NCBI GenBank assembly: GCA_016844515.1
Contig: JAERMP010000056.1
Location: forward strand, 1 to 10,866
DNA length: 10,866 nt
Reading direction: 5' to 3'
Source of the DNA: Thermoleophilia bacterium
GTDB taxonomy: Bacteria; Actinomycetota; Thermoleophilia; Gaiellales; Gaiellaceae
Part shown: in pieces, positions 1 through 7,226 of the stretch
How positions within the stretch are numbered: the stretch's first letter is position 1
Layout: each line of letters begins with the position of its first letter
Notes under the pieces: generated by a model
The model's database searches: none
What the model saw: the letters and a program-made list of their open reading frames with translations, nothing else
Told to the model about the DNA's origin: nothing
Translations under genes and position numbers: made by a program

Positions 1-613
1 TCTCGACGGCGGTGATCTTCGGGTTGTCGACGACGTGGCCGAAGTCGATGTCAAGGTTGGCGTCGCTCTGGACGACGAACGACTTGACGACTCCCTTGTT
101 GGCGCCCACGTCGGCGACGATGTCGTAGTTGTCGAGGACGAGTGTGCCCTCGATCGAGACGTCGAAGACGCGCGCGCCGGGTGTCTGCAGGAAGATCTCG
201 GCGAAGTACAGCCGCACCTCATAGTTGCCCGGCACGACGGGAAAGTCCCACGCCAACTCGGGCGCGCCCGCGGGGTCCCAGCGCTCGGTCTGGAAGATCG
301 CGGACGGCGTTCCTGCGGGGATCGAGGAGTCGCTTGTGTCGATGGCCGCCGAGGTCGAGGCGGTCCAGTTGCCGGTGGCGAGGGCGTTGACGTAAGGGGA
401 CGGACTGACTTCCGTGTCGTCGGTCCACTGCGGGGTCGCGGGCAGCGTGTTGCCTACGCCGCCGGCATTCACGCGAAAGACGATGGCTCCCTGACCGGTG
501 CTGGTCCCGGGCATGACGACGAGCAGGCCAAGCAGGAGCGCGACCGCGAGGAGTGTCCTCGGCAACTGCCGCGTGGGTCTTGCGGCTCGCGTGGGTCGAC
601 CGTTACAGGACAC
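1..613 (-). CDS. Secreted malectin-domain protein, 3' end missing (runs off the left edge)
   Basis: The 204 visible residues begin with a basic stretch and a hydrophobic core (LLAVALLLGLLVVMPG, about residues 24-39), which look like a signal peptide or membrane anchor. A malectin-type carbohydrate-binding domain follows from about residue 47 to the edge. Its hallmarks are the opening FRVNAGG, the aromatic strand YEVRLYFAEIF, the segment RVFDVSIEG, the segment DNYDIVADVGANKG, and DIDFGHVVDNPKI near the edge. Malectin domains bind glycans, and bacterial versions are usually parts of larger exported proteins, so further domains may lie outside the window. The frame stays open upstream to an ATG at 850, but that extension is Arg/Pro-rich and unlike a protein. 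I chose the GTG at 613 because it directly precedes the signal peptide and lies about 41 bases after a candidate promoter. No clear ribosome binding site is visible. The gene diverges from the glycan operon, which suggests an extracellular glycan-binding role (inference). Confidence 0.82.
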   Translation of the reverse strand, partial: MSCNGRPTRAARPTRQLPRTLLAVALLLGLLVVMPGTSTGQGAIVFRVNAGGVGNTLPATPQWTDDTEVSPSPYVNALATGNWTASTSAAIDTSDSSIPAGTPSAIFQTERWDPAGAPELAWDFPVVPGNYEVRLYFAEIFLQTPGARVFDVSIEGTLVLDNYDIVADVGANKGVVKSFVVQSDANLDIDFGHVVDNPKITAVE

Positions 614-661
614 GGCTCTGGCCGCAGGTACTTCAGAAACAATGAGCTTGGGCGTGGACCG

Positions 662-690
662 ATTATCCGCAAAGCCCTTGGGACGTTCCA
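662..690 (-). promoter_or_regulatory. Candidate sigma-70-type promoter for the malectin gene
   Basis: Read on the minus strand, TGGAAC (690-685) is followed after exactly 17 bases by GATAAT (667-662). The -10 matches five of six consensus bases and the -35 only three. Transcription would start near 655, leaving a leader of about 41 bases before the GTG at 613. This favours the short start over the upstream ATG at 850. It is a pattern match only. Confidence 0.4.
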
Positions 691-708
691 GGCCAGAGAT
701 TCCAGGCC
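686..708. repeat. Two 9-bp direct repeats overlapping the candidate -35
   Basis: TTCCAGGCC occurs at 686-694 and again at 700-708, separated by AGAGA, so the period is 14 bases. The first copy covers the -35 of the candidate malectin promoter. The second copy also supplies one arm of an 8-bp inverted repeat: CCAGGCCC at 702-709 pairs with GGGCCTGG at 725-732. The arrangement could be a regulator site, but the region is GC-rich and chance is not excluded. Confidence 0.35.
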
Positions 709-942
709 CGGGAGATACAGCGGTGGGCCTGGGCCTTCGGCTAGGGGCTTGTTCGATCCCGCCTCGACTGGGCAGCCGCGGAGCTCTGCAGACACGCAGC
801 CGCGCTTCTCGCGCCGCGCTCGTCGCGCTCAATCGCGCGGTGATGATCATCGTCCGAGCACGCACGGCCACGCATCAGGGGCGCTCGCTTACGGATGGTT
901 CGCGAAAATGGAAGGACGCGGCTCGCGGGGGGTCATCGGCTA

Positions 943-1112
943 CTAGAGGCTTGATGTGGGTTAGCGGCACGTCCGGTTGGGGGCCTACGCACGGCGCATC
1001 GTGGCCGTCTCGATCGGCACCAAGGCTGCCAGCCTTGGCACCGCCCGACCCGACCACGCTGCTTGGCGCAGACCCTCCCCGAACGCACCCCTAACCCACA
1101 TCAAGCCTCTAG
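943..1112. repeat. 170-bp element bounded by a perfect 22-bp inverted repeat
   Basis: The 22 bases at 943-964 (starting CTAGAGGCTTG, ending GGGTTAG) are the exact reverse complement of 1091-1112. Identity stops abruptly at both ends of each arm. The inner 126 bases (965-1090) contain a second perfect hairpin at 1020-1038 and no coding sequence. Both outer ends read CTAG, which is palindromic and could hide a CTAG or TA target duplication. Two readings fit: a small non-autonomous transposon-like element (MITE-type), or a long-range RNA or DNA structure in the leader of the epimerase operon, whose start lies 40 bases further on. No transposase is in the window. Confidence 0.7.
1020..1038. repeat. 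9-bp perfect hairpin inside the inverted-repeat element
   Basis: CCAAGGCTG at 1020-1028 and CAGCCTTGG at 1030-1038 are exact reverse complements separated by a single C. This would make a compact cruciform or hairpin (the innermost pairs would open to form a loop). No T-run follows on the plus strand and no A-run precedes it, so it does not look like a standard intrinsic terminator. Its place near the middle of the larger repeat suggests a nested fold. Confidence 0.55.
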
Positions 1113-1152
1113 GTCTCCCGTGGGCGCGGTTATTGCTACCAAGGGAACGAGG

Positions 1153-2211
1153 ATGATGGAAGTGCGTATGCCTTCAGGTTCTGACTGGACCGGCGTCTCG
1201 GTACTCGTGACCGGAGGCGCGTCGTTCATCGGCAGCCACCTCGTCGATCGGCTCGTCGCGGGAGGCGCGCAGGTGCGGGTTGCCGACGACCTGTCGAGTG
1301 GAACGCTCGCAAACCTGTCCGAAAGCATCGAGCGCGTCGAGTTCTTGGTCGGCGACCTCCGCGACAGGGAGTTCGCGCGCGAGGCCGTCGCGGGCCGGGA
1401 GGTCGTCTTCCACCTCGCCGCCGCGCACGGCGGACGCGGCTTCATCGACACCCACCCGGCCGACTGCGCCACGAACCTCGTGCTCGACGGCGTCGTCTTC
1501 GACGAAGCCTGGAAGGCCGGCGTCGACCGGATCTGTTTTGCGAGCTCCGCATGCGTCTACCCCGTAAACCTCCAGGAGAAGCCGATCGACGGAAACACGA
1601 TCCTTCTCCGCGAGGAGTCGGCGGATCCATTCGTGGAGGGCGCGGCAGCCTCGGACGGCGAGTACGGCTGGGCGAAGCTGATGGGCGAGATGACGCTGCG
1701 CGCCTATTGGAAGCAGCACGGACTGAAGTCGGTCTCCTGCCGACTGTTCACGGCCTACGGCGAACGCGAGAACGAGACGCACGCAGTGATCGCGCTCATC
1801 GCCAAGGCGTTCGTCGAGATGAACCCCTACGAGATCTGGGGCGACGGCCAGCAGGACCGGAACTTCACCTACGTCGGCGACGTCGTCGAGGGGATGCTAC
1901 GGGCCTCGCAGGTGATCGAGGACGCCTCTCCTGTCAACATCGGCACCTCGGAGCACATCAAGATCGTCGACGCCGCCCGCCTGATCTTCTCCGAGACGGG
2001 GTTCACACCGTCGGAGATCTTCTTCGACAGGTCCAAGCCGGTCGGCGTTTACAGTCGCGCGGCCGACCTCACGCGTGTCCGCGCGCTGCTCGGCTGGGAG
2101 CCTGGAACGTCGTTCGTCGACGGCTTGCGGCCAACCATCGAGTGGTACTACGCGAACCGCGACCGCGGCGACGTCGAGTCGAGGCTGGGCCTGCTCCTCA
2201 GCGAGCGATGA
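1153..2211 (+). CDS. NAD-dependent epimerase/dehydratase (extended SDR), nucleotide-sugar modifying
   Basis: This is a 352-residue extended short-chain dehydrogenase/reductase, the usual length for nucleotide-sugar epimerases. The N-terminal Rossmann fold has TGGASFIG (residues 20-27), in which the middle glycine of TGxxGxxG is serine. Catalytic elements are ASSACVYP (S131/S132) and YGWAK (Y171, K175). Later segments IWGDGQQDRNFTYVGD and PVNIGTSEHIKI resemble the substrate-binding half of GDP-mannose 3,5-epimerase and related UDP-sugar epimerases. The exact substrate cannot be read from sequence. The ATG at 1153 was chosen because AAGGGA lies six bases upstream; ATGs at 1156 and 1168 are alternatives. 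It heads the plus-strand operon and its stop overlaps the next start, so it likely supplies an activated sugar to the transferases downstream (inference). Confidence 0.88.
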   Translation: MMEVRMPSGSDWTGVSVLVTGGASFIGSHLVDRLVAGGAQVRVADDLSSGTLANLSESIERVEFLVGDLRDREFAREAVAGREVVFHLAAAHGGRGFIDTHPADCATNLVLDGVVFDEAWKAGVDRICFASSACVYPVNLQEKPIDGNTILLREESADPFVEGAAASDGEYGWAKLMGEMTLRAYWKQHGLKSVSCRLFTAYGERENETHAVIALIAKAFVEMNPYEIWGDGQQDRNFTYVGDVVEGMLRASQVIEDASPVNIGTSEHIKIVDAARLIFSETGFTPSEIFFDRSKPVGVYSRAADLTRVRALLGWEPGTSFVDGLRPTIEWYYANRDRGDVESRLGLLLSER

Positions 2212-3818
2212 GGGTTTTCCACGTTGTCCGGCGGAGGACAGGCCTCGCCAGGGACGGCGCCTCGGCCTCTGAGGTGAGTGCTGCGGCGTTCGCGGTCGCG
2301 CCCACATCCTCTGCCGGCTCGCTTGACCGCCGATCCGGAAATCTCCTCGGATTGATGGCCCTTGGCGGGCTCGTGCTCATCGGCGCTGCGACACGCGTAC
2401 TTCTCCTCGATCGTCGCGAGATGACGCTCGACGAGGCCTACAGCTTCGCCCTCGCCCAGCGGGAGTTCGCCGACATGCTGGAGCTCTTCCGGCTCGAAGC
2501 GAACGGCGTGCTCTACCCGCTCGCGCTCTGGCCGGTCGCTCGACTCGAGGACTCGATCGAAGCAATCCGCGCCCCGGCTCTCGCTGCTGGCCTCGTCGCG
2601 ATCGGCGCGGTCTACTGGGCAGGAAGGGAGTACCTCGGCCACCGCGCTGCCGCGTTCGGGGCGGCTCTCTTTGCGCTCACCCCAGCGCTCTCGCTCGACG
2701 CGCGCGGCTACTCCTTCGCGATCATGTTCGTCGCCCTGTCGTACGGATGCCTCGCGCGGGCCGTGCGGAAACCTCAGCGGAAGCTTTGGTGGGTGCTGTA
2801 TGCACTTACGCTCGTAGGGGCGGCGTACTCGAGCACGATCGTTGTCGCCGTGCTCCCGCTTGCGCAGCTCCTCGCCGTGCTTCCGCGCGCCCGGACGGCC
2901 CTTCGGCCATGGCTCGTTTCCCTCGCGGCGGTCGCGATTACCCTTTTCCCTCTCGCCGCCCTGCTCGTGGCAGAGTCCAGCGCGAGGGATCCCCTCTACT
3001 GGGAGACCGTTCCAGGCTTCCGCGACGTGGTATCGGTCGCAGCCGCGCTTGCCGGGTCCAGTACCAACATGAGCGGGGGCCGCGCCCTCTCGGCCGTAAT
3101 CTTCGCCGTGGCTGCACTTGCCGTCGGCGTCGCGATCTGGACTTGTAAGCCCTGGCGGCTCTCTCTTCGCGGAGCCTTGTCGAGCCCGGCGGCCGCGATC
3201 GTCGCCTGGGCTGTCGTCTCGCTGATCATCGTCTTCTCGATCTCGCAGTACTACCCGATCTTCCAAGCGAGGTACGTCTCGGGCGCGTTGCCCGGCATCG
3301 CGCTCGTCCTCGGCCTCTGCATCTCGCTCCTTCCCCGCGCCGTCGGACTGGCCGTCCTTGCCTCGCTCTGCACCCTCCTCGTGGCGGCGCCTGTCCTCGC
3401 GCAGAATCAACGAATCGGTTATCTGGAGGCCGGCCGTTGGCTGGATACCACCAGGGCGGGCGGCGACGCACTCGTTCTGTACCCGATGGAGCAGCTCGCG
3501 CCGCTCGCGTACTACGCGCGTTCTCTTCGCGTTGGACCCGACCTCATCCCGGTCGAGGAGTGGCGCGACACGGTGCTCCCCGCCGGCGTCACGGGCTACA
3601 AGCTTCCCGGGGGGTACGGCTTGACCCCGGTCGGCCCTCCGAGCACCGAGGCACTCGAGAGACTTGCACGGCGGTCGAACCGGATCTTCGTCGTCTCGCT
3701 CGCGGGATTCCTCGGCGAGACGAAGGCCTGGGGGGAGGCAAACTGCAGTCGGGTCGCGAGTCGCTCGTTCTCGTTGCTGGAAGGGCTCGAGCTGTCCTCA
3801 TGTTCTCCGAAGGCATGA
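2208..3818 (+). CDS. Polytopic membrane glycosyltransferase, GT-C fold, GT39/ArnT-like
   Basis: This is a 536-residue multi-pass membrane protein. About 45 soluble residues precede the first membrane segment (LLGLMALGGLVLIGAATRVLLL, about 46-67). It is followed by LDRREMTLDEAYS, in which D75-E76 sit where GT-C enzymes keep their catalytic acidic pair in the first external loop. SLDARGYSF and YPIFQARYVSGALPG are typical of GT39-like proteins. A soluble C-terminal domain of about 130 residues follows the last membrane segments. Family members use polyprenyl-phosphate sugars outside the membrane, and I infer the same here; donor and acceptor are unknown. The ATG at 2208 overlaps the epimerase stop as ATGA, suggesting translational coupling; an internal ATG at 2355 is less likely. 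A role as an O-antigen-ligase or polymerase-like protein is a weaker alternative. Confidence 0.8.
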   Translation: MRVFHVVRRRTGLARDGASASEVSAAAFAVAPTSSAGSLDRRSGNLLGLMALGGLVLIGAATRVLLLDRREMTLDEAYSFALAQREFADMLELFRLEANGVLYPLALWPVARLEDSIEAIRAPALAAGLVAIGAVYWAGREYLGHRAAAFGAALFALTPALSLDARGYSFAIMFVALSYGCLARAVRKPQRKLWWVLYALTLVGAAYSSTIVVAVLPLAQLLAVLPRARTALRPWLVSLAAVAITLFPLAALLVAESSARDPLYWETVPGFRDVVSVAAALAGSSTNMSGGRALSAVIFAVAALAVGVAIWTCKPWRLSLRGALSSPAAAIVAWAVVSLIIVFSISQYYPIFQARYVSGALPGIALVLGLCISLLPRAVGLAVLASLCTLLVAAPVLAQNQRIGYLEAGRWLDTTRAGGDALVLYPMEQLAPLAYYARSLRVGPDLIPVEEWRDTVLPAGVTGYKLPGGYGLTPVGPPSTEALERLARRSNRIFVVSLAGFLGETKAWGEANCSRVASRSFSLLEGLELSSCSPKA

Positions 3819-4852
3819 CGAAACCGGATGGGCGCGAGCCGCTCGTCTCGGTCGTCGTCCCCGTCTTCAACGGCGAGGAGTACCTGGCGGAGAGCCTCGA
3901 GTCGATTCTCGGGCAGACGTACGACAACCTCGAGGTCGTGGTGATGGACGACGCCTCGACCGATCGGGCGCCGGAGATCCTCCGCCTGTACGCCGAGCGA
4001 GACCCTCGCGTCCGTTACGAACGTCAGACGAAGAATCGAGGCATTTTCGGGAACATCAACGACGGGATCGCGCTGGCCCGCGGCGACTACGTTGCCATTC
4101 ACCACTCGGATGACGTCTACGATCGCGAGATCCTCGCCGTCGAGGTCGCGTATCTCGACCGTCACCCCGACATCGGTGCGGTGTTCTGCACCGACATCTT
4201 CATCGACCGGTCGGGTACGGAGTTCGGACGGCTCGAGCTCCCGCCCGAGATCCGTGCGGCTGAGGTGCTCTCGTATGCCGATGTACTCAACGCGATCCTT
4301 CGTCATCAGAACGTCTTCATCCGTGGTGGAACGAGCCTGATCCGGCGCGCCGTCTACGACGAGGTGGGCAGGTTCGACGACCGATACGCGCTCCGGGCCG
4401 ACCTCGACATGTGGCTTCGGATCTCCCGTCGCTTCCCGATCGCGATCCTCGACCGCCCGCTCGTGCGCTACCGAACCCATGCCGAGAATGCGTCGGTCCG
4501 CTACGCGCGCTTTCGGACCGAGCCCGAGCTCTGGTTCTCGGTTGTGGACCGAGCCCTCGCCGAAGGTGGCATGGACGACGCTCGACCCGACGCGCTCGCC
4601 GCGTACGAAGGGCACCGGGCCCACGATCTCGTGATCGTTGCTGTCAACCAGTACATCTTGGGTGACCGCACAGGGATGCGCGCCACACTCGAGCGAGTCA
4701 AGCCTCGGCGGATCGTCGGCACACGGAGGATCCGACGCTGGCGGCTTCTGTTCCTCTGGGCCAGCGTGCAACTCCTCGCCCGCCTGCCACGGCTCGACGT
4801 CGCTGCCCGCGCGTTCTCGAGACGGTTGCACCGAGCCGGCGAGACAGCATGA
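3815..4852 (+). CDS. Family 2 glycosyltransferase (GT-A)
   Basis: This 345-residue enzyme begins with the classic GT2 opening VSVVVPVFNGEEYLAESL (from residue 11). VVMDDASTD (D45-D46) is the nucleotide-binding strand. HHSDD (S98-D99-D100) stands in for the metal-binding DxD. DLDMWLRISRR (D196, D198, W200) matches the acceptor-side ED-W motif that carries the catalytic base. A hydrophobic stretch near the C-terminus (about 309-325) may bind the membrane. It should transfer a sugar from a nucleotide donor to a lipid-linked glycan on the cytoplasmic side; the sugar is not predictable. I chose the ATG at 3815, which overlaps the upstream stop as ATGA and has GAAGG immediately before it. An in-frame ATG at 3800 would add five residues. 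Confidence 0.9.
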   Translation: MTKPDGREPLVSVVVPVFNGEEYLAESLESILGQTYDNLEVVVMDDASTDRAPEILRLYAERDPRVRYERQTKNRGIFGNINDGIALARGDYVAIHHSDDVYDREILAVEVAYLDRHPDIGAVFCTDIFIDRSGTEFGRLELPPEIRAAEVLSYADVLNAILRHQNVFIRGGTSLIRRAVYDEVGRFDDRYALRADLDMWLRISRRFPIAILDRPLVRYRTHAENASVRYARFRTEPELWFSVVDRALAEGGMDDARPDALAAYEGHRAHDLVIVAVNQYILGDRTGMRATLERVKPRRIVGTRRIRRWRLLFLWASVQLLARLPRLDVAARAFSRRLHRAGETA

Positions 4853-5970
4853 GCACTCGCAAAGTCAGGCTGTTCATCGATCCGTTCACGCATCACCACG
4901 AAGGGGATCGCCTCTTCGACCTGAGCGCGGGTGCGGGGGGCGGGGACGACGTGCTCGAACCGTTCGTCCACCTTCGCTCCGAGCTCGAGCGGCGTGGAAT
5001 CGAGTGCCACACGGCTGACCTGCTCGAGCGGACACCGGTCGATGGCGGCGTCAATCTCTATGTCTCACTCGGTCAGCAGCACCGCTTCACGCGACTCGAG
5101 AGGCGTGGAGACGTCGTGCTCAGCGCTTTCTTTGCGCTCGAGGCACCGATCGTCGAACCGAGCCTGTTTCGCGGCCTCCCGCGAGTAGCGGCGACGTTCA
5201 ACCGCGTGTTCTCGTACAGCTCGACGGACGCCCTTCGCGAGTTCACGGGAACCGCCGTGCCGGTGCTCCCAGTCCGCCTCCCGCAGGCGTACGGCGAAGT
5301 CCACCGCGAGCTGTGGGAGCGTGGAGGCCGCAGGTTGCTGGTGATGATCAGTGCGAACAAGCTGCCGCGCCTGTACGTGCGCGAGCTCTACACCGAGCGG
5401 CTGCGCGCAATCGAGTTCTTCGATCGCTTCCACGAGATCGATCTCTACGGGGTCGGCTGGGAGGGACCCCCGTTCCGCGTCGGCACGACCTGGGCGCCAG
5501 GATCGCTCCGGCGGCTCAGCCGGCGTGCCCGCCTGCGCTGGCACCGTTTTCGCCCGCCGTCCGACCCGGTCTGGAAGGCGGTGCGTCATGCGTATCGCGG
5601 GCCGGTCGACTCCAAGGCCCAGACGATGAGCGGGTACACGTTCGCGATCTGCTTCGAGAACATGGTGCTCGAGGGCTGGATAACGGAGAAGATCTTTGAT
5701 TGCCTCTTTTGCGGCACCGTTCCCGTCTACCTCGGAGCCCCCGACATCGAGCGGTGGGTGCCGCCGGAGTGCTTCATCGACATGCGCCGCTTCGCAAGCT
5801 ACGAGGAGCTCCGCGAGTATCTGCGAGGACTGTCTCCGATGGAGATCGCCGCGTTTCGTGAAGCAGGGCGGGAATACGTGCGGTCGGACCGGTACCGGCC
5901 GTTTACGAAGCAGGCGTTCGCCGACCTGATGCTTCGGATCGTCGAGGAGGATGCGGGGGTCGTGCTCTGA
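4849..5970 (+). CDS. Family 10 glycosyltransferase, alpha-1,3-fucosyltransferase-like
   Basis: The 373-residue protein carries the GT10 C-terminal signature: SGYTFAICFEN (about 261-271), GWITEKIFDCLFCGTVPVYLG (276-296, written here as its key features: E280, K281, GTVPVYLGAP) and PPECFID (305-311). In Helicobacter fucosyltransferases the equivalent Glu-Lys pair binds the GDP-sugar. FFALEAP (E98) fits the catalytic-base loop and MISANKLPRLYVR (166-178) fits the region linking the two GT-B halves. The family transfers fucose from GDP-fucose, and some members use related GDP-sugars. No GDP-fucose synthesis genes are in the window. The GME-like epimerase three genes upstream could supply a related donor (inference). 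The ATG at 4849 overlaps the GT2 stop as ATGA. Confidence 0.87.
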   Translation: MSTRKVRLFIDPFTHHHEGDRLFDLSAGAGGGDDVLEPFVHLRSELERRGIECHTADLLERTPVDGGVNLYVSLGQQHRFTRLERRGDVVLSAFFALEAPIVEPSLFRGLPRVAATFNRVFSYSSTDALREFTGTAVPVLPVRLPQAYGEVHRELWERGGRRLLVMISANKLPRLYVRELYTERLRAIEFFDRFHEIDLYGVGWEGPPFRVGTTWAPGSLRRLSRRARLRWHRFRPPSDPVWKAVRHAYRGPVDSKAQTMSGYTFAICFENMVLEGWITEKIFDCLFCGTVPVYLGAPDIERWVPPECFIDMRRFASYEELREYLRGLSPMEIAAFREAGREYVRSDRYRPFTKQAFADLMLRIVEEDAGVVL

Positions 5971-5987
5971 CCGAAAGGCCGCTTCGT

Positions 5988-7226
5988 GTGCTCGTCCTGT
6001 CGCGCTCATATCCGAGTGACGTGCTCCCGACGCTTGGTCTGTGGGTCGAGCGGCCGACACAGCTCCTGTCCGAACGTTGCGACATCCGCGTCGTCTCGCC
6101 CTCGCCCTGGTTTCCCCCGCTTCCTGGCATCGGTCCGCTGCGGCAGTTCGCCCGCTTCCGACGGGTGCCGCGACGCGAGGTTCGGTCAGGCGTCGAGATC
6201 GAGCGCCCCCGCTTCGTGGCAGGCCCCGGCCTGTCGCTCTACCCCTTCGAGGCGAGGGCCCAGGAGCTCGGGATGCGGAGGATGATCGAGCGGCTCAGGT
6301 CGTCGTTCCCATTCGATCTCGTGCACGCGCACATGATCTATCCCGAGGGTGCGGTTGCGCACTGGCTGAGCCGGCGCTACGGGGTTCCCTTCGTCGTCAG
6401 CGAGCACGCTCCGTGGACGGAGGAGTGGTTCGCCTCTCGACGTGTGCGGCGCGAGGCGCTGGATGCGGCGGGCGCCGCGTCATCCCTGCTCGCGGTGTCG
6501 GCATCCGTGCGCGAGACGATGGCCGCGTTCGGCGTGGACCAGGACCGGGTGAAGGTCGTTTCCGTCGGTGTCGATGGAGACGTGTTCCGGATCGGGCCCA
6601 GCGAAGCACGCCGGCCCGACCAGATCCTCTACGTGGGCTGGATCAACTACGTCAAAGGGGTCGACGTCCTTCTCCGGGCGATGGCACTTCTCAAGGATCG
6701 CGCGGAGCCAGCGCGACTCGTCCTCGTCGGAGGGGCGGCGTATCGCCCCACGAGGATCAAGGAGGAGGAGCTACGTCGCTTGGCACTCTCGCTCGACCTC
6801 GGGGATCGGGTGACCTTCGTAGGACACCAGTCGCACGGTGAGGTCGCCCGCCTGATGGCGGAAAGCGCTGTGGTCGTCCTGCCCAGCCGAGCCGAAAGCT
6901 TCAGCGCTGTCCTCATCGAGGCTCTTGCATGCGGGACACCCGTGGTCGCGACGCGCTCCGGGGGTCCGGAAGAGATCGTGTGCGACGACGTCGGCTTCCT
7001 CGTTCCACCCGAGGATCCACGAGCGCTTGCCGACGCGATCGTTGCGGTCTTGCGAGACCCGGACCGGTATCCGCCGGGCACGCTTCGCAGCTACGCCCTT
7101 TCCCGATTTGGCTGGCCGGAGGTCGTCGACCAGATCCACCATCACTATCTCGGCGCGCTCGGCACGAAGGCTTCCGATCCTTCGCCGGCGGGGGTCCGAT
7201 ACGACTCCCCCTCCGTGTTACGTTGA
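5988..7226 (+). CDS. Family 4 glycosyltransferase (GT-B), start uncertain
   Basis: The 412-residue protein is a GT-B retaining transferase. The N-terminal acceptor half contains GLWVERPTQLL, FDLVHAHMIYPEG and VSEHAPW. The C-terminal donor half has ILYVGWINYVKGVDVLLRAM and the E-x7-E motif with E303 and E311, followed by ALACGTPVVATRSGGPEEI. It is closely similar along its length to the minus-strand GT4 at 8661-9863. The GTG at 5988 has GAAAGG nine bases upstream. However, comparison with that paralogue (MKRPLRVLVLAR) shows that the codons before it (TERPLRVLVLSR) also align. No ATG, GTG or TTG is available to include them, only a CTG at 5967 that would overlap the GT10 stop as CTGA. The start is therefore unresolved. 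It probably adds a sugar to the same lipid-linked unit. Confidence 0.88.
   Translation: MLVLSRSYPSDVLPTLGLWVERPTQLLSERCDIRVVSPSPWFPPLPGIGPLRQFARFRRVPRREVRSGVEIERPRFVAGPGLSLYPFEARAQELGMRRMIERLRSSFPFDLVHAHMIYPEGAVAHWLSRRYGVPFVVSEHAPWTEEWFASRRVRREALDAAGAASSLLAVSASVRETMAAFGVDQDRVKVVSVGVDGDVFRIGPSEARRPDQILYVGWINYVKGVDVLLRAMALLKDRAEPARLVLVGGAAYRPTRIKEEELRRLALSLDLGDRVTFVGHQSHGEVARLMAESAVVVLPSRAESFSAVLIEALACGTPVVATRSGGPEEIVCDDVGFLVPPEDPRALADAIVAVLRDPDRYPPGTLRSYALSRFGWPEVVDQIHHHYLGALGTKASDPSPAGVRYDSPSVLR

Larger units (their letters stand above)
614..1152. other. Divergent intergenic region, 539 bases
   Basis: I find no convincing gene in this stretch. Several frames stay open on both strands, but their products are Arg/Ser/Pro-rich, as expected from out-of-frame GC-rich DNA. 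It holds the candidate malectin promoter, the 9-bp direct repeats, a 10-bp palindrome (GATGATCATC, 842-851) and the inverted-repeat element at 943-1112. The promoter of the plus-strand operon should lie here, but I could not find a believable -35/-10 pair for it. Confidence 0.6.

Noticed and set aside
614..850. N-terminal extension of the malectin gene to an ATG at 850
   Set aside because: The 79 extra residues are Arg/Pro/Ser-rich, the signal peptide would be buried at about residue 100, and the candidate promoter lies inside this stretch.
35..946. Long plus-strand open frame across the malectin region
   Set aside because: It lies in exact antisense register to the malectin gene. Its product is low-complexity and Arg/Asp/Gly-rich, while the minus strand gives a clear malectin domain with a signal peptide.
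1063..1152. Extended start of the epimerase at a TTG (1063)
   Set aside because: The added residues come from inside the inverted-repeat element and precede the Rossmann fold without resembling the family. The ATG at 1153 has a ribosome site.
1551..2207. Upstream extension of the GT39-like gene through the epimerase
   Set aside because: It is Arg-rich out-of-frame sequence overlapping a clear epimerase. The ATG at 2208 forms a typical ATGA overlap.
2148..3410. 420-codon minus-strand open frame opposite the GT39-like gene
   Set aside because: Its product is Arg/Glu/Gly-rich with no hydrophobic pattern or motif, while the plus strand encodes a coherent membrane protein.
3596..4831. 411-codon minus-strand open frame opposite the GT2 gene
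   Set aside because: It mirrors the codons of a well-supported GT2 and shows no domain features of its own.
5065..6060. 331-codon minus-strand open frame opposite the GT10 gene
   Set aside because: It crosses a gene boundary on the other strand, has no motif, and is antisense to the GT10 signature.
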